DNA of 64,000 nucleotides. Origin: Phymorhynchus buccinoides (taxonomy: Eukaryota > Mollusca > Gastropoda > Neogastropoda > Raphitomidae). Position 1 is the stretch's first letter; each line of letters begins with the position of its first letter. Positions 51,309-64,000 of this stretch are shown here, piece after piece. A program made the position numbers and the translations under genes. Under the pieces are notes generated by a model. It saw only the letters and a list, made by a program, of their open reading frames with translations, did no database searches and was not told where the DNA came from. The stretch is taken from positions 35,642,900 to 35,706,899 of the forward strand of contig CM065691.1 of NCBI GenBank assembly GCA_017654935.2. The letters are read 5' to 3'.

Positions 51309-52376
51309 GTTGTGATAGGAAGTTAACTCCTTTAACAATCTCATCTTCTGAGTTCCATATCGTATGACTCAAAGTTACTAGGACAACATAAACATGACCA
51401 ACGTCCATAGCATCGCATCACGATAGCTGAGGCGAACTATAACCCTATCTTTACAAGATGGTGGCAGCGGTGGGATTAATCCACAGAATGGCGAAGATTC
51501 CTGAAATGAACTGGAGAGAAGAAAACCTGGCAGAATCGCTAGGGATTTTCAAACAGACAATGGAATATTCTCCCAAGATGAAGACATCACCACAGCTGAA
51601 ACACAAGCATTGAAAATCCTCCGAGGAATGGGGTCAGAAGGAATAAAACGACTTCAAGCCTCTGGCCTCACAGACGCAGACAAGAAAGACCCAAAGAAAT
51701 TATGGGAATATTTTGAGTCTCAGTTACAAACTGATGTGAACTTCAGAGTGCATCGACTACAACTGATGAACCTCAGACAAGCAGAATGAGAATCACTGGA
51801 CGAATGATCTGTATGAAAGCCCGCACCGTAGCTCTCAAATGTCAGTTTCAAGAAAAGGAGCTAGAAGAACGCTTCATTGAACTGATTATAGCCTCAACCC
51901 CAACCAAAGCATTTCAAAGGGAGCTCTTAGGCAAAGACAAAACCTACACACTCTGAAGGAAGATGATTTGAGGCCATCATATTCATAGCAGGCACAAACA
52001 AACTGCAAGCAATGGCAACACCACCAGTCAACATTGATTCACAGTGCATGAAATATCCCTGTGACAACCACCCCCCACGTCAGTGCCCAGCATTTGGAGA
52101 TATCTGTGATGGCTGTGGAAAAAGAAACCACTAGAAGAAATGTCACAGCAACAAAGAAAAGAAGCCTCAGCTAAGGAACAGACATCAGCAATCACATAAG
52201 CAATACATGCATGATATTGAAGGCAATGAGCCTGACGAGGACATTAACAGCATCCACATCGAGAGCATTCAAATATCAAGCCAAATTGTGCAGCACGAAG
52301 TGTATGCTGATCTTGATGTGAAAATTCCAAGCATGAAAGGCATTCACAAACTCAAACTGAAAGTGGACATATAATT
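51309..52376 (+). pseudogene. Decayed Ty3/gypsy-type retrotransposon: possible LTR, gag, zinc knuckle
   Basis: A possible short LTR runs from tgttgtgataggaag (51309) to ctttaca (about 51460), followed by tggtggcagcggtgggat, a primer-site-like stretch common after gypsy LTRs. A gag frame starts at 51488 (MAKIPEMNWREENL) and continues after frameshifts with QALKILRGMGSEG and DPKKLWEYFESQLQ. At about 52050 comes CPAFGDICDGCGKRNH followed by a stop codon and KKCH, a CCHC zinc knuckle with one residue turned into a stop. A protease-like start (YADLDVKIPSMKG) follows, then the element ends. Several stops and shifts make it dead. Confidence 0.65.
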
Positions 52377-52695
52377 ATGTTCATATGTTTCAGTTTATCA
52401 AAACCTTTCCTTAAATTTTCCCAAACTTTGTGCTCACTTTGAAAAGTCTAATTTCATGCTGCATAATATTATTTTTAAGAACTACACTGCATGAATTCAT
52501 AAAATAGCCTGAACACTGGTTCCTGACATTCCCATGAACAGGCATTCAAGTATCTACTTTTCCTGTCGTTCGTTGACAACTTCACCCCGCCTCCCTCATT
52601 CTCCCACCCACCCAACTTTTCTTCATTTTTTTCAAATATTCAAATCGCCTCCCCCCACTCCCCCTCCAGCATCCCCCCCCCCCCAACACAGACTA

Positions 52696-55600
52696 TCAGC
52701 TGTTGTTTTCTAGGATGGGTTCAAACACGGGGTAGAAGATGTTGAGTCTCTTCTGCAAGAGGGACACAGTGACAGGGATGGCTTCGAAGGACTCTCCGTC
52801 TATGTTATACCACACTGGAGGCACCTGAAAGCATAAAGACTCGGTAATGACAAGACTGAAAATCAGAGGAAGAGAGGAAGAAAGAAAGAAAGGAAGGAAG
52901 AAGTTATAGAGGAAGGAAATTGTCCCCAAATATTTAACTATTTTCTAAATCTTATTAGCATGAACACAACTCTTGAGTACTAGGATCCTCTTTCTATTTC
53001 CCTCTTCCCAACAATCAAAACAAATAAGCAAACAAACAAACAAACAAACACCCACCACCACTAGCAAACCACAAGTGTAAATATTGACATTGGCTCATTG
53101 CACAATCCCGAACAATTTAAAATAACTCCTAACCAGCAGTGGATCTGTTTCAGCAATGTATCCAATCAAGTTAACCCGTTCTAAAACTGTTGAAGCTACC
53201 AGAGTGCATGCTATCTTGCACAAACTTAAATGAATTATACTCGTACTTAACTTACAGGGTAACTGCCTAAAAATCTGCTTGCTGTGTTATGAATGCAAAA
53301 TCGAAAGTCTTTAAGTTCTGGAGCGAATAAAATGTCTGTTTCGATAAAAGCATTTCAACTTACCGGGTATGCAACAACATGAACAACAACACACATACAC
53401 ACACATACAGACACACACACATACATACACCACATCTACGCTTCCCGACAGACATACCCCTTCCTGCGGTGGTGGCAATTCCAACTGAATGCTGACGTCT
53501 TTGAGAAGAAGGCGCTGGTTGTTGTCACTGCCATACTTCGGATATGTCCTCTTCATCCGCTCCCAACTGCAATCAAAATTGCATTAACTCACACCCTTTT
53601 AAAGAATTTAGCAAGTCTTATTATTATTTTATTGACCAGAGAATTTGGGAACAGAATGTGAGCAAAGTACATTTCTATAAGCTCTAAAACATCTTCCTCT
53701 CACTAATATCTAATAATAATAATGGTGAAAATTTATATAGCGCCCATCCTACGAAGTAGGCTACAGGGCGCTTTACATATAACAAAATAGAATAACAACA
53801 TGAAACAGATATCAGTAACATGGTCAGCAACATGATATCTTGCCCCATTATAATTTAGCAAAATTAATTGGTATCAATTTTAAAATTTATTGCAGTTCTT
53901 AATCTTAGAAACATAGAAACTAATGCACACACACACATTCACTATTTTATTAAAAGAACTGAAGAATACTCATGTATAAGTCATCCCAACTTATAATGAT
54001 ATAAAATCCTACTGACAACCTGCAAACTCGTATGTGTTGATAAGTGTTTGCAGGTATTAGAAGCAGAAATATAAAAAAAAGCATCCAAACAAAAAAGTTC
54101 CCTTTCATCTTCTCACGGAGCCTTACCCTTCGTAAATGAGTTCCGTCTTTGTTGGCTCAGCAGGCCCCAATTCAAAGTGAATCCCTGGCAGTGCTTGGTC
54201 CTGGATAAAGCAAGCCAAAGGAAAGTGGTGACCTTCACTTCATAGACTATCCTTGTTATTCAACATACTGAAATGTTTCAGCTTACATGTATATGTAAAC
54301 TGAAACATGATGCATAAATTTGCAAGCATGCAAATTTGCTTGATAGCAAAATCTCTAGTCTTGTAGCAAAAAGGAAGTGTTAAACTGAATGTGTAATTCC
54401 TTAATTACTAAGTGATATTAATTCCTTTTTAGTGACTTATATTCACGCACGCGCACCGCATCACATTTTTAATAATCTTTTTGTTCTGGAAGTAGATTTA
54501 TGGACAGGAAATAAAAGAGTACTACTTTTAGTGTTGCTGTTGTTGTCTTACCCTGGCTAAAAGACTCCAGGGATAATCTCAACAGCCAAAGCACTTGAAC
54601 ACTATGGTACAAATGCAGCAGCTAGGGATGAGAACATTACATGTGAGACCGTTTTTGATTACCCCGCCACGTGGGCAACCACACTCCGACTTCGGAGGAA
54701 TTTAGTAAATTTGGAGAAAATTTACTTTCTTTAATTAAATTTCTTCAAACAGGATTTTTTTCTCAAAAAGTTGCTTTTTAAAAAAAATTGAATTTGGGAC
54801 TATCAGTTTCTTCACTAAACATATTTTCAAAGACGTTGTTAAACCAAAGAAAGCACGAAACAACCCAGAGGGAAACTGGACTAACTTATAGTTTAAGGCA
54901 TCTCCCATCAATTATTTTGATTAAAAACTTTAACTGACAAGCAACATTCTGACGTTCTCGCAAAAGGGATAGGATTAGGATCAGCCTAGTTCTATTCTCC
55001 TGAAAATGGAAGAACCAGACTTTGAGATTGAGAGCCGTAAACAAGAGGGAGGGTGTCTGAAGTAGAGATTTGCCGAAAACTGACCTGTCCAGTTGTCATG
55101 TTTGTGGACATGAGGGCCAGTTCTACAGTGGACACTTCCTGCACCACTCGCTTTTCCTCCTCCTCCTCCTTCTCCTCCCTTTCATTCCTGTTCGTCTGTG
55201 CTGATAAGATCAAAACACAAGAAGGTCAAGATTAACTTCATTTACAGAAAGTGGACCACTCACTGACATTATACAAAATGGGAGTCATAACAGCCAAGGT
55301 TGACGACTGATTTCTTTTATTATTTAAAGCAACAGGAAAAGGTGGAATATGAATTTCTCACTACACATATATATAATACTACTACTAATAATGGATATTT
55401 GTTGCGCTCTTTCTTCAGAGAGCTCAGAGCGCTTACAAAGTTAACTTTAGACAACAACAATAACAATGGCAATAAACACAAAACAATCAGAAATAGATAT
55501 ATTAAATACAAATCTGATACTTCACACGTGCGTGTGCGCACATGCACACGCACAGTACACACAGAAAAGACATTCTTACCCAAAGGCTACTTTACATGCA

Positions 55601-58600
55601 AGCGCATACCAAAATCATGAGTGCGACCCATCAGCCAACGTCATGGGTAGCAAAACGCAAATCAGACCAAACTTAATATAACGCTAGATATCCTTACTGA
55701 ATGCAGCAGATGCTACTTGAAACACACGATGCCACATCAACCACAAGGTTTCTTTTTTAATCTGAGATTTTACTTCTTTTTCTTCTTTAAAAAACCCAAA
55801 AAACTAAATATAATAAAAGAGTTTTGTTCAGCTTGATCGCTTTACTTGTTTTTACAATTTGAAAACAATTGAGCTTACAGTTCATACATTTACACACATT
55901 CATGATATATCTTTCTGAACAAATTTCTTCATGAACTTTATAAGTGAAGACAAGTGAAAGAGAGCCGAAACTGTCTTGAGCAATACATAAATAATAAATA
56001 TAGTCGAACTCTGCCTAACGGGCATCCCGGTTTTGTGGACACCCTGGTAATCGTGAGTTTTATTCAGCCTCTTCTAACTTATCTATTACAAAAAGTGTTT
56101 CCAGCATAACGACCACCTCGCAATTACGTACAGTTTTGACCAGTCAGTTGGGTGGTCGCAATACCGAGATTCTACTGTAAATGTATAAAGTACATAATAA
56201 ACAAACAACAAGGTTTGACTGTAAATATGTAAAATACATGAAACTAAAGTAAAATAACAAACAAAGTCTAAGTTTACCTTGCTGCGTTTTCCTGCGGCCA
56301 GTCAAGAAATTCCAGAAGCTCCAGGACGCCTTTCTGGGCAGTTCCTCCTCCTCTGCAGCGTGCTTCATGTTGTCAGGGGTGGCCTCCACGTAAGAGATTG
56401 TGGACTTCACCACAGGAGGCCAAGTCTTCAACGCTGTGCGGACGTATGTCCACCGCGATTTCAGGGGTCCAAAATACCAGTACCTGTATGAATGAGTGAA
56501 CTTTGAAAATACATCTTCAGGTTATCTGAGTATTTGCAGATTTGAAAATTATAAATGTATTTTCAGGTTTTAATATTAAGTAAAGGGAAGGGTTGGAAAT
56601 ATTAAAAGATACCAGAACAAGAATTTGTGGTCCCTTATGTAGTTCACTTTTTTTCATTCAGAACATTCTTTAAGAAGAAAATACATGATAAACACTTCTT
56701 CATTTGCTATGAAAGTTTACCACAACAAGCACTGGTCTACAAAATCTTCAAGTTTTTAAGGATGATACAGGCTGCTCCATCACCCTTCAAGTAAAAATTG
56801 CACAATGAACATTGTCATTTTGAAACAAAAAGAGCTACTTATTTCATCCTGAAGTGTTCACATTCTATCTTACAAACAAGCATGCAACATACAGAGTTCA
56901 AGTTCTACCCATTCATACACAACAGACACTAACTTAGATTTTCGTTCCTCTGCATCTCTGTAAGCTCCGATCTCCATCCCACACAATGCATATGTTGTTT
57001 TTCCTTCTCCACCCTGTCAAAAACAAAAACAATGAAAAAAATATACACACGCAAGCACACATACACACCTACATACATTTTCACACACTTATGAACGTAT
57101 GACCTAAACCAATACTAAACGTAATTCACATACAAAACTTTTCAAAATTATAATATGAAATCTTTCTTAACCCCCCTGTGGGGATACTGGGGGGTCTTTC
57201 GTACAAATGGTTCCCCCACCTTCTGGAAGTTCTGTGCTTGTAACTTCCTCTAATCTGTCAATCTCTTTGACTCTGCTTTTCCCTTTGCTTACTGTCATCT
57301 ACTATCTTTCTATCTTACTGGTCCATTCTCCTACCTTTTATTCTATAAATTCTTACAAACATTTCTTCAGCCAAAGTCGGACATGCTGGGCCTAACAGCA
57401 TGACGCATCTACGCTCATATGACAGTAAACTGTCTAAGCGAAAGAAGAAGATGAAGAAGAAGAAGAAAACTTTCTTACAATGTCTCTCTTTTTTCTTTTT
57501 TTTTAAAACTTTCCTTTCCTTTTGCCTGTTTTGGAGCTACACAAGTTATAATTAAGAAAGGATTCTCAATTTGTTTAACCAGAGGCATGCACAGCTATTT
57601 TTAGTGTGCATGTGTGTGTGTGTGCGTTTGAGTGCATAGGTGTGTGTGCACACACAAGGGTATATGTGTGCGCATGCGCATGCGTGTATGCACGCACGCA
57701 TGTGTGTGCGAATTCACCTTGTTTAATTAAGGACTTTTAAAAAAAAAGTAACAACAGAACATTAAGTGAAGTATTACAACTTGGTACTGTTTAGATATTG
57801 TGCAAGGTTTGAAGCATTCAATCATCCCTTTCAATCTGCTTCTTTTTTTTTCAACATAACGTGAGTCATTCATACTGATCTATGATTATAGTTTCTGATT
57901 CCAGTACTCACATCCACTTTTAGAACATCGATTTTCTTTGTCACATTCTTCACCACCGCCATTGCCGCATCCGACATCATTCTGCAGAAACAGTAATGAA
58001 TTTCACTATACATGGGAATCAGTTAGATTGCAGGAGCTTAACCCTTTCACCTCAATGTCGCATTTTAGCACCACAATGGTTTAACACCCATGTCACTAAA
58101 AGGCATCAAATCAGGGCCTGTTATTCAAAGACACTATTTTCTTAATTTTAGGTGATAAGAATAGGCCTAATGTTATATATTTCACAGATATTGCAGATAT
58201 TTTATTTTCTCTACCCACTTAAGTTTAATTATATTTTTTGGCTGAAAAATGGCTGGCGGCTAAAGGGTTAAGCCAATCATTTGCAAAAAACAACAACAAA
58301 AACCACAAGATTTAAAAGCTTATAAATTGCACAAGGTTTCTTAGAAACCAAAATCAAACTAATAATGAAAATCGAACAGCACTTACTCGTGTGTATTTTA
58401 TTAGACGTTTTAGCACACACAAAAAAGCCCAAATTTTCATTGCCAAAAATAAAATGCTTCAAAATGTGTAACCATGTTTACCATGTCTATTCAAACTACG
58501 CAAACTCACGCACACATACATACAGACACAGTGACACACACACACACTCAAACACCATACAGCACACACAGAATATAGATAAATAATACTTGTCTTAACT

Positions 58601-61600
58601 ACAGTGTAACTACACACACGCCATACAACACCCATATATAAATTGCCTTTCTATATGCCCCTACAATCCAGACACACACACACCGTAAACCTATCTCTAC
58701 ATTACCTCACAGAGTCCTTGTCCACTCCATACAAGAGACGAGCAAATGTGTTGGTGTTACCCAGAGGTATCACACCCACGGGAATCTTGTGAAACTTCTG
58801 TCAAGCAATGACAACAAATATTGATCACCATGTTTTTGTTTTTTTAATATAATATTGTATACAACTCTCTATATATAATTCAAACGAAGCCTGGTATTTC
58901 ATGCTATAGTGTGAGATGCTAAGAAAGAGCATGGAACAGCGTGGAAAGAGCATCATTGTTGTAGAATATAGAAAGAAAGGTTTGCGTGTTGTATTATACT
59001 ATGTTGTATGTACGTAAGGTTTGCTGTAGCAATAGTTAGGTGAATAGTTGAGTGAGTACATGCGAAAATATGAGGATAGGGAGGGGACGGGAGGAGTGCT
59101 GGCAGTAGGCCTATGTCTGAGCATGTGTGTGAAGGTTTGTTTTAATTAATAGATGTTTTAGTGAAATTGTAAAGCGCTTAGGGCTCTAAGAATAAGCGCT
59201 AAAAAATGTTCTTTATAAATAAATAAACAGTATGATAGGGAGCATGATACGTAGTTTGACATGACTGAATATTATTTAATATAGTATGCACGGTTTTGGT
59301 TTGATTCTCCAGAGCATGGTACAGAATGGTAAAATATTTGAAAGTATTGTAAAACTTGGCTTAGTATGGGATGAAAAAACCTGAAACAGACTGTAACGTC
59401 ACTGACCAAAGTACCACACAAACAAATACACAACAAGTGCAAAGTTACATTATTTTATTAACGAGACAAAACAGAACATGTAATATACTTCAACAAAAAT
59501 GTCTTTTCCAAACAACATAAAAAACACAACAATACTTCCCCTTTTCACAGTCGAGCAGTCTCCAAAAATGTATGGAATGAATTTAGTATGGGATGGATTT
59601 CAATTGTCACAGTAGACAAGACAAGCGCATCAAATTTACAAATATACACACTAACTCTATAGAAGTTTACAAAAAGCAAATTATGTATCAAAAAGCTTTT
59701 CTATAGCTTCACTTAGCTATAAATGAACTAGTTAAAAAATGTTCTTATCAGCATGTTACAGTGAAAGACATCTAAAGAAAAAAGCTTCAGCCATATCGGA
59801 AGGTGCTTCTTATTGGATATTGATCTCACAAACACGTATAAACTTCTGTTCAGCACATCAATTAATATTTCCTTACCTTGTCATCTTTGCGCATAATTCC
59901 TGTTACAGTCTGGAAAAAGAAAAAAAAGAGAAGCACATTCCAAAATTGAATCACAAGCATGCAAAACAAAGCAAAATATAGTCTTATATCATGTCTGCAT
60001 TAACAATAGTTAATTTTATGCTACAGGCTCATTGCAGACACTTACAAACTATGTTTACAATTAAAAGTTATGTTTAAAACCCGGTGTGGAAAATCCATTG
60101 TCTTCATTAGTTCATAATGTTTTTGAAAGAAATGTAAAGAATTCTGAGGCAGAGTAATTTTCTCAACATGAACCAAATCATTAACTCTTAACATTTAATT
60201 GATTTGGAATGGTCTGTGGGTGACATTCTAACTCTACACAAAAATCAACAAGGGGATATTGAACTATTGATGAGCAAAGGGACAAAATATCAAAATCACA
60301 TATGATAAAGCAAGCATCATCATGTCACAATGAAAAACATACAAACCTTTCTTTCTGCATCCCAACTTTTCTCTGCTATGTCCATAATGTACGCACTCAC
60401 ACACACAAAGTATTCTCTCTCTCTTTTCTGTCTCTCACTCGCTCTCAGTATACAGACATATGTATTTATTTATTCAATTATTTTCTAATAATTCCAGAAT
60501 AGGTGTAGAGCGGCGCAGAGATAACGCGTTCGCCTCGTGCACGATAAACCCGAGTTCGAACCTGGATACAGGGGATTTTTCCTCTCACTCTGCACTAGGC
60601 TTTCAGATAAACCAAGATAAACCATGCACTAAGCACATGATAAACCCAGTGGCAACGAAAAAGTTGTTATTTGGTAAAAATTTACCCACCCCCCTTTCCT
60701 TCATCAGTCACACAAAAACTGCATGAAAAAAAGGGGCCTCTTGCTGTGACACGCTCTCTAGGTGGGAGCAACCCGAATTTCACAGAGATGCGCTCTGTGA
60801 CTATTAAAGTACTAAAATGGTCCAAATACCAAAATAAAAAACTCAATAAAAACTTAACTTACCAGCAGAGGTAAAAATTGCGCTCAGGGGACAACTCACC
60901 TCCAACAGTGTACCATCCCCTCCAGCCACAATGATGGCGTCTGTCTCTTCCTCTTCCAACACGCTGATGAACTTCTTCACTTGTCCCTCATACTCTGTCT
61001 GAACAAAACAATTACAAGTAAGGTTGACTACTTCTCTTTGCACATGTTTCTGCGCATCTCATGGAGCAGTATGCTTACTGTATGTCGCAATTTTTAATTG
61101 TAAAATAATCTAAAAAAAAGATACTACAGCTCAACAAACATACTACTTTCACGCCCACAAGAACAAAACAAACGAACAAGTTGCTTGTAGTCGAATATTT
61201 CGTGCCGATCACAGCACTTCACCAAGGATGACGTTGAATAAACTTCTTCAATGACACAATAGACAAAGACGTAAACAAAATGATGTCAAGCAAGGCCTCA
61301 GTGACCCACTTAGGGCCTATGATCTATCTTTAGTGCTCTCTGTTGATTTTAGATGGGGGTGGGGTATTTCCTCTTTATTTCAAAGCAAGCAGGGCGATAT
61401 GCCTTGATTGTTTGTTTTATATGAAAAAAAGATATTAAACATTATTTCTGCAAAGTTTCAGGCAATTGCCATTACTTGTAAGGGACTTGTGATGATTTCA
61501 GTCTATGATAATGGTCAAAATCTTGATTTTAGATGGGTGGGGTGGGGTAAGTATTTCGTCTTTATTTAAAAAACAAGGACATACCTTTATTGTTTGTTTT

Positions 61601-62792
61601 ATATGAAAAGGATATATTAAACATTATTCCTGCAAAGTGTCAGAAAATTGACAATAGTTTTTCAGGACTAATTATGAGTTTTGTCAGTTATGGGGGTCAA
61701 AAATGAAATTTTTGTTCACATTAAAACCTGTATTTTTCCCTAAATGTTAATCTCTCTGATATGATTCACACACACACACACTTAGTCACTATACATATTA
61801 AAAAGTATTATACCTTTAGGCTTACTGCCCAAGTCACAGTAGGTAAACTGAGTACGTGACGTCATATTCAGGGGGCATCTACTCTTAACAGTGGCAACAT
61901 GGCGACGCAATGAAATAAGGCCTAAGATTCTGCACTTTAATTAAAGTTGATTTATCTCTATTCGAAAGACTTTGGAATAGAAAGAAACGCACAATGATTA
62001 TTTATTACACATAAACATTAATTTAAGGCTGACTCGTCTTTTGACTTAAGACAAACAGCTTGAACTTACTTTGATCACATTCACTTCCAGTCCAGCCAGA
62101 TTCAGAATTGGTGCCGCATTCTTCTCAAACAACTTACGGGATTTCCTGCACACCCATTAGCAGTAGCACAGGGAAGGTCATTGTTGGCAATAACAAAACA
62201 ATGGACAAAAAGCTGCAGACAAACTTTGAATAAAAGCTTTTTCTTTTTTAATTAATGAAATCCTTAATAATGTTACGATTATGAGTATAAAATTCTATAT
62301 CCTGATCAGTTACTATTACTAATACTATTGTCTGAAGCTAACTTTTCATTACTAATAATAAACAAGTTCTGAACAACGAACAAATCATATTTTTGTTATA
62401 CTTATAGTTAATATAATCTGAGCCTTTTTTGCCCATTAAGTTACCAAGTGATGTAATCAAAGTAATGACCTCATACTAATTTGACGTCATTATCATCAGT
62501 CCATGGCGGGGCCCCTCGAAATATCTCACTCCAGTTAATGTGGTGTAAGTTGTTTGACTTTCTAACTCTAAGTCTGGTACCTTTTGTATACTTTTTTACT
62601 TTTCCTAGTATAGTAATGTAGTATGGTTCCTGCAACCATATGAGCATTACAAAAGAAGCAAACAAACTGCCAGTTTGGTACACAGAAGGTGTACCTGACT
62701 GGAGCATCTTACCCTCCATGAGCAGCAGGATTGAGGAAAACAGTCACTCTCCGAGGCTTTTCTGTCAAAGATATTTTCTCCTCTCCATATTT
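52696..62792 (-). CDS. AGK: AGK, mitochondrial acylglycerol kinase (12 exons visible, 5' incomplete)
   Basis: Exons in transcript order: 62792-62713, 62145-62070, 60998-60900, 59909-59877, 58797-58706, 57981-57912, 57013-56934, 56483-56278, 55200-55085, 54200-54127, 53566-53458, 52824-52696 (stop TGA). Phases join, giving 387 residues against 422 recalled for human AGK. About 45 N-terminal residues, including the membrane anchor, are missing and probably lie beyond the right edge. Diagnostic stretches are VTVFLNPAAHGGKSRKLFEK, NAAPILNLAGLEVNVIK, TEYEGQ, IIVAGGDGTLLE (the GGDGT nucleotide-binding motif of the diacylglycerol-kinase family), KIPVGVIPLGNTNTFARLLY, KYWYFGPLK and the C-terminal YNIDGESFEAIPV. 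The enzyme phosphorylates mono- and diacylglycerol to lysophosphatidic and phosphatidic acid and in animals also serves the TIM22 import complex of the inner mitochondrial membrane. An acidic/basic segment (NEREEKEEEEEKR) in the 55200-55085 exon varies between species. Confidence 0.94.
53728..53800. repeat. Dispersed repeat tail, inverted match to 2420-2500
   Basis: The block gcgcccatcctacgaagtag with gctacagggcgctttacata occurs here and, inverted, at about 2450-2490. Similar aagcgctt-type tails occur at 7385-7445, 27470-27530, 55395-55440 and 59165-59220, fitting SINE 3' ends common in invertebrates. Confidence 0.5.
54532..54705. repeat. Dispersed repeat family copy 4
   Basis: This is the longest direct copy. 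It begins gttgctgttgttgtcttacc and ends with cacactccgacttcggagga; it lies in an AGK intron. Confidence 0.65.
58038..58271. mobile_element. PiggyBac-like MITE with TTAA ends (AGK intron)
   Basis: It begins ttaaccctttcacctcaatg and ends ctggcggctaaagggttaa. The interior blocks match 21501-21746 in inverted orientation, so the two are copies of one family, one in CCDC22 and one in AGK. Confidence 0.65.
60507..60810 (+). mobile_element. tRNA-derived SINE (AGK intron)
   Basis: The tRNA-like head has a box B-type gagttcgaacctgg at about 60552. The 3' block gagcaacccgaatttcacag and gctctgtgac is followed by a caaatacc end. Same 3' family as 18568-18965. Confidence 0.65.
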
Positions 62793-62926
62793 CTGAAAGA
62801 TGAAAACTTATATGACTGTCTTTATAAAGTTAACCATGAATAACTTCTATAAAATGTTCTCACACTTTAAAATTGAACCCATGCACATAAACCTTTACCT
62901 GTTTATAATATAAAATATACATATAT

Positions 62927-63010
62927 ATGATCACAGGGGGGGGGGGACAAACAAGAAAACCAAGCTGTTTTCCGAATTTTCGTCTAAGGCACACTTCGTC
63001 AAGGACTGAC
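62927..63010 (+). repeat. Direct repeat, left copy, flanking the pogo-like MITE
   Basis: This copy runs from atgatcacag through a G run to cgtcaaggactgac. The same sequence recurs at 63481-63564 with two or three extra Gs and almost no other change. The pair encloses the truncated MITE. Confidence 0.8.
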
Positions 63011-63013
63011 GTT

Positions 63014-63475
63014 TTTACGGCCAAAGCTGAAATCTTCAATTTCGCTTTATTGGCCACTTTTTCTCTCTAATTTTTCCTCTTTACCCCCCCTTTTTTAGAG
63101 GGAGAACAACAGACAGTCACAGTGACAACACGCTTTTGACGTTTACATGGTTGAGTGTGAAGTTGGAAGGTGAGCTGTTGTCAATTGAAAGACCCTGCAT
63201 GGCGTTAAAATCACTCAAGAAAACAAAATCATTGTCTTTTACTCGTGCTTCTGTCAAGTTGTAGGATTAATAAAGTGTTCACATACAGTACACATACACT
63301 GTACTGTATGAACTCTTGTGTTTTGACAGATTTTATTCATTTCAATTTGACGTCATTGCTTTTGACTTGCATAATTGCGTCATACAGTATCTCGATGTTC
63401 GTTTTATCAGCCGATTCGCTTTATCGGCCACATTTTGCCTTGTCCCAAAAGTGGCCGATAAAGCGGATTCCACTG
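63014..63475. mobile_element. Second pogo-like MITE copy, one end truncated
   Basis: This is in reverse orientation to the copy at 17947-18430 and shares most of its length: the ccaaagctgaaatcttcaat end, the ttgacgtcattgcttttgac block and the terminal gcggattccactg followed by TA. The left terminal 115 bases or so are missing. Confidence 0.75.
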
Positions 63476-63480
63476 TATAT

Positions 63481-63564
63481 ATGATCACAGGGGGGGGGGG
63501 ACAAACAAGAAAACCAAGCTGTTTTCCGAATTTTCGTCTAAGGCACACTTCGTCAAGGACTGAC
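63481..63564 (+). repeat. Direct repeat, right copy, flanking the pogo-like MITE
   Basis: Partner of 62927-63010. The shared core includes acaaacaagaaaaccaagct and cgtctaaggcacacttcgtc. The near-identity and 554-base offset suggest a recent local duplication. Confidence 0.8.
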
Positions 63565-64000
63565 ATTAGTGACAAGGGCATGACGTCACCAAAATATGAA
63601 AAATATACAGTACAGAAAAATGTAAGTTTATATAAATCATGATACAGTGATCAATACACAGTCACAGTGCACTAGATAGTTTGTTAATTACAATATTGCA
63701 GTGTTATTAGTTATTAGTTTATATTCTTCAATTGTTGTTGATAAATGTGTTTATTGTTGTTTTTCTTATGTGCACCTGGCTGCAATTTCTCTGTTATGAG
63801 ATAATAAAGATGATTTGATTTGATTTGATATTATAATACTTTTAAAATTTTTTTTACACAGTCAGACTCTCTCTTTCTCACACACACACACACATATACA
63901 CATGTATACAGACAGAGCACAACACACTCATACAGAGAGACACACACACAGAGTAACACACACATACAGAACAGAGTAACAGTAACACACACATACAGAA

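Larger units (their letters stand above)
43907..52695. other. Intergenic region between the RAG1-like gene and AGK
   Basis: After the RAG1-like stop come two minisatellites, three unidentified ORFs, the gggccgttttcgtt array, two copies of a dispersed repeat, a SINE 3' end, a short transposon (51054-51212) and the dead gypsy fragment. 47300-48000, 48130-48730 and 49600-51050 show nothing recognisable beyond short CA-rich patches. Confidence 0.5.
62793..64000. other. AGK upstream intron / right flank
   Basis: It contains the duplicated direct repeat and pogo-like MITE, then AT-rich DNA and a CA-rich end (63880-64000). The missing N-terminal AGK exon(s) were looked for on the minus strand and not found, so this is probably intron. 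Confidence 0.5.

Overview
The window is animal nuclear DNA. It has multi-exon genes with GT-AG introns, long CA/TG/GA microsatellites, TTAGGG-type telomeric motifs, tRNA-derived SINEs, LINE, Ty3/gypsy, pogo-like and piggyBac-like remains, and no prokaryotic gene organisation. The two recognisable host genes and the repeat types fit an invertebrate, most likely a lophotrochozoan such as a mollusc; that taxon is an inference. Three genes could be assembled exon by exon with consistent splice phases.

Layout. (1) 1-6968: no gene found; repeats, including a foldback element with telomeric repeats and a (GA)n tract. (2) 6969-26632, minus strand: CCDC22, a scaffold subunit of the Commander/CCC endosomal recycling complex, in 16 exons encoding 640 residues, with repeats in its introns. 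Intron 9 holds five partial tandem copies of the exon 9 end. (3) 26633-31332: LINE tails, CA-rich sequence and two foldback MITEs. (4) 31333-43906, plus strand: an 11-exon gene for a 795-residue protein. It carries a RAG1-like catalytic core: three acidic residues, a CxxC pair and a His pair, with the local spacings of vertebrate RAG1. It ends in an acidic repeat tail and is the main find. (5) 43907-52695: minisatellites, unidentified ORFs, dispersed repeats and a decayed Ty3/gypsy fragment. (6) 52696-62792, minus strand: AGK, mitochondrial acylglycerol kinase. Twelve 3' exons (387 residues) are visible, and the N-terminal exon(s) were not found. (7) 62793-64000: a pogo-like MITE copy flanked by an 84-87 bp direct repeat.

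The three genes share no pathway. CCDC22 (endosomal cargo recycling) and AGK (mitochondrial lipid kinase and protein import) are housekeeping genes. The RAG1-like gene lies between them in repeat-rich DNA and is either a transposon's transposase or a host gene derived from one. Exon coordinates were read by eye from splice signals, phase continuity and remembered family sequences. No alignment, transcript or database search was available.
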